DNA from: Caulobacter sp. B11
GTDB lineage: Bacteria; Pseudomonadota; Alphaproteobacteria; Caulobacterales; Caulobacteraceae
Direction: 5' to 3'
NCBI RefSeq assembly: GCF_002737765.1
Contig: NZ_PEGG01000059.1
Location: forward strand, 1-8,820
Length of the DNA stretch: 8,820 bases
Under the pieces are notes generated by a model. That model had not been told where the DNA came from. It did no database searches and worked only from the letters and a program-made list of their open reading frames with translations. A program made the translations under genes and the position numbers. The number at the start of each line of letters is the position of its first letter. Position 1 is the stretch's first letter. Of the stretch, positions 6,985-8,820 are shown piece by piece.

Positions 6985-6990
6985 GCTCCG

Positions 6991-7554
6991 CTAGCGCGCC
7001 ACGCCCTTCGCCCGCAGCACCGCCCCGGCGGTGCGCAGCAGGATCTGCAGGTCGAACAGCAAGGACTGGCGGCGCAGATACTCCGCGTCCAGGGTGGTCT
7101 TCTCGGCGATCGACAGCTCGTCGCGGCCATTGATCTGGGCCCAGCCGGTGACGCCGGGCCGCAGGGCCTCGATCCCGAGCGCCGTGCGCGCCGCGATCAG
7201 GTCATCCTGGTTGAACAGGGCCGGACGCGGTCCCACCAGGCTCATCTGACCAACCAGCACGCTCCATAGCTGCGGCAGCTCATCGAGGCTGGTGCGCCGG
7301 ATCAGCCCGCCGATCGGGGTCAGCCAGCGGTCGGGATCCTCGAGCAGATGGGTGGCGACCTGCGGCGTGTCGATCCGCATGCTGCGAAACTTGGGCATGG
7401 AAAACAGCCGGTTGCCGCGCCCGACCCGTTGCGACCAATAGACGGCCGGCCCCGGCGAGGTGGCCCGCACCAGGACCGCCAGGACCAGCAGCGGGACCGC
7501 CAGCACCAGCAGGCCCAGGCCCGACGCCGCGACGTCGAACAATCGCTTCAGCAA
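6991..7554 (-). CDS. PglC-like sugar transferase (polyprenyl-phosphate glycosyl-1-phosphate transferase)
   Basis: A 187-residue single-domain bacterial sugar transferase. Such enzymes transfer a sugar-1-phosphate from a nucleotide sugar to undecaprenyl phosphate at the inner membrane, the first step in building a lipid-linked surface glycan. The N-terminal hydrophobic helix (about 8-30) runs into SPGP at 33-36, typical of the re-entrant membrane helix. PKFRSMR (54-60) and RRTSLDELPQLWSVL follow, where Asp91-Glu92 form the catalytic dyad. Then come MSLVGPRP (104-111) and RPGVTGWAQINGRDELS. The length is that of the minimal PglC type, not of WcaJ-type enzymes with four extra membrane helices. 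The start is TTG at 7554. A GTG at 7580, overlapping the upstream stop as GTGA, would need one base repaired near 7565 and could be the true start. The sugar specificity cannot be read. It lies just downstream of the tipN-like gene on the same strand. Confidence 0.9.
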   Translation of the reverse strand: MLKRLFDVAASGLGLLVLAVPLLVLAVLVRATSPGPAVYWSQRVGRGNRLFSMPKFRSMRIDTPQVATHLLEDPDRWLTPIGGLIRRTSLDELPQLWSVLVGQMSLVGPRPALFNQDDLIAARTALGIEALRPGVTGWAQINGRDELSIAEKTTLDAEYLRRQSLLFDLQILLRTAGAVLRAKGVAR

Positions 7555-7576
7555 GGAGCCGAGACCCCGCGCGCCG

Positions 7577-8820
7577 TCACGCCAGGTCGCCGGATGCCGC
7601 GTCGAGCAGCAGATAGGCGCGGCCGGCCTCGGACGACAGCAGGGCGGCCACCAGGAAGCCCTCGCGGTCCTGGGCCGACGCCTCCTCGATCATCGCCGCG
7701 TGGCGACGCAGGAAACGCTCGGCATTGGCCCTAAGGGTGGCGTCCGAGAACAGCCGCCGGACCAGGCGGCGAATGGCGGCCGGGGCCAGCTTCTTGACCA
7801 CCTCGCGGGCCCCGGCCGCATCATGGGTCTGGATGGCGGCGGCGATCTCGTCGATGCGGCCGCGCGGCAGCAGGGCGGTGGGATCGATGCCCATGGCCAG
7901 GATCTCGCTGGCCAGCTTCTCGCCCAGGGCCGCGTCGCCCGGCGAGCTGTTTTCCATGCTCGACAGCAGCGAGCGCCACGACCAGGCCCGGCCGCCGGCT
8001 CGGCGGACTCGGCGGCGGGCGCGGCGGGACGACCGCCGGCGGCGTCGAAGATGGTCCGGAACTCTTCGTCGCTGGCGGTCGGGTCAGGCGCAGACGGGGG
8101 CGTGGGCCGGCCTCCTCGGTCGGCGCGTAGGGCTCGACCGGGGGCGGTTCGGGCGGCGCGGCGGGCGGCGGCGGCGGCGCGGCGGCGCGCGGCGGTCGGG
8201 CCACCGGGTGGCGGGGCGCGAGGCCTGGGCGGCCAGGGCCGGGGCGCTGGCGGCGCTCATGCCCATCATGGCCACAGCCTCGCTGAGCATGTCGTAGTTG
8301 CGGCGCACGCGCTCCTGGAAGGCCTGGTCGATGGCGGCGGTTTCCTCGGCCGTGCGGCGGGCCGAGGCCCGCAGGTCCTCGACGCCCCGCTCGATCTGGG
8401 CCTGCAGCTGCTCGGTCCGCTCCAGGGCCTCGGCGGGCATGCTGGCGGTGCGCTGGCTGACCTCGGCCAGCATGGCCTCCATCTCGGCGATGGTGCTGCG
8501 GGCCACCTGGAGGCTTTCGGCCAGCTTCTGGGCGGTGGCGGGCCCCGGCCTGTTCGACGACCTGGGCCGATTGCTCGATCAGGTCGCGGGCCTCGTCCAT
8601 CCGCGATTCAAACACGGTATCGGCCTTCTGGCCGACCGCGAAGGCGATCTCGTTGAGCTGGTCGACGCGGCTGCGGGCCGCCTCGGCCCGTTGCTCGACG
8701 CCCTCGCCGGCCTTGTGGGCCGAGGCCGCCAAGGCCTCCATGGCGCGATGCAGGGCGGTTTCGATTTCGCTGCTGCTGGCCGCCGGCCGCGCTGGCTAGG
8801 GCGGCGATGGCGCTGGAGGT
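7577..8820 (-). CDS. tipN: TipN-like polar coiled-coil protein, C-terminal part (several frameshifts, cut by window edge)
   Basis: The gene runs leftward from the right edge to TGA at 7577, about 415 codons. Its upstream part is a long Ala/Glu/Arg-rich coiled coil (SEIETALHRAMEALAASAH, then DQLNEIAFAVGQKADTVF and TAEETAAIDQAFQERVRRNY). A Pro-rich linker (AAAPPPPPAAPPEPPPVEPY) follows, then a compact C-terminal helical domain of about 150 residues (EEFRTIFDAAGG, GIDPTALLPRGRIDEIAAAI, SSEAGRAYLLLDAASGDLA). This order resembles the C-terminus of Caulobacter TipN, the polar birth-scar marker that orients division-plane and flagellar placement. The match is from memory. Frame changes are needed near 8785 and 8548 (one extra base or two missing) and near 8210, 8088 and 7990 (one missing base each). 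The coding signal continues across all of them, so error is likelier than decay. The N-terminal half, where TipN has membrane helices, is outside the window. Confidence 0.55.

Noticed and set aside
7460..8656. 398-codon plus-strand frame opposite the sugar transferase and tipN-like genes
   Set aside because: Composition is Gly/Arg/Ala-rich without motifs, and it crosses two recognised minus-strand genes.

Overview
This 8.8 kb window looks like chromosome from a high-GC alphaproteobacterium, most likely Caulobacterales (Caulobacter or Phenylobacterium type). The evidence is the very G+C-rich third codon positions, an Hda-type DnaA inactivator next to polyphosphate kinase, a TipN-like polar coiled-coil protein, and the palindromic intergenic repeats. 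No rRNA, tRNA, CRISPR array or recognisable transposase is visible.

Layout. 1-27 is probably the first nine codons of a leftward gene. 28-910 carries no convincing gene; it holds hairpins, a 16-bp perfect palindrome and a 122-bp palindromic repeat (750-871). A leftward EcsC-family gene (911-1639) follows, then a second repeat of the same family (1703-1818) and a rightward small membrane protein (1859-2206). Next comes an AT-rich leftward gene (2214-3128) whose product resembles the AbiJ-NTD4 / STM4504-type abortive-infection family. It has its own candidate promoter and a 15-bp palindrome. After a C-rich, G-poor leader come hdaA (3375-4066), a 101-bp nested palindromic repeat (4130-4230), ppk (4346-6561) and an overlapping putative lipoprotein gene (6558-6984). 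Converging on these from the right are a PglC-like sugar transferase (6991-7554) and the 3' part of a tipN-like gene (7577 to the right edge).

How the genes relate. HdaA (replication re-initiation control with the sliding clamp), PPK1 (polyphosphate synthesis) and a TipN-like polarity factor are housekeeping functions tied to cell cycle and nutrient state. The sugar transferase would start a lipid-linked surface glycan. The AbiJ-like gene is the one clearly foreign-looking cargo, on base composition, and is the best candidate for a defence function here.

Data quality. hdaA, ppk, the lipoprotein gene and the tipN-like gene each keep good coding signal only if the reading frame changes by one base, nine times in total between about 3,950 and 8,790. 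The restored proteins match expected family lengths and motif spacing, so these look like indel errors of a long-read or draft assembly rather than decay. For these genes I give coordinates of the restored gene. I did not find strong evidence for a wholly new system. The AbiJ-like locus and its operator-like palindrome are the most interesting part.
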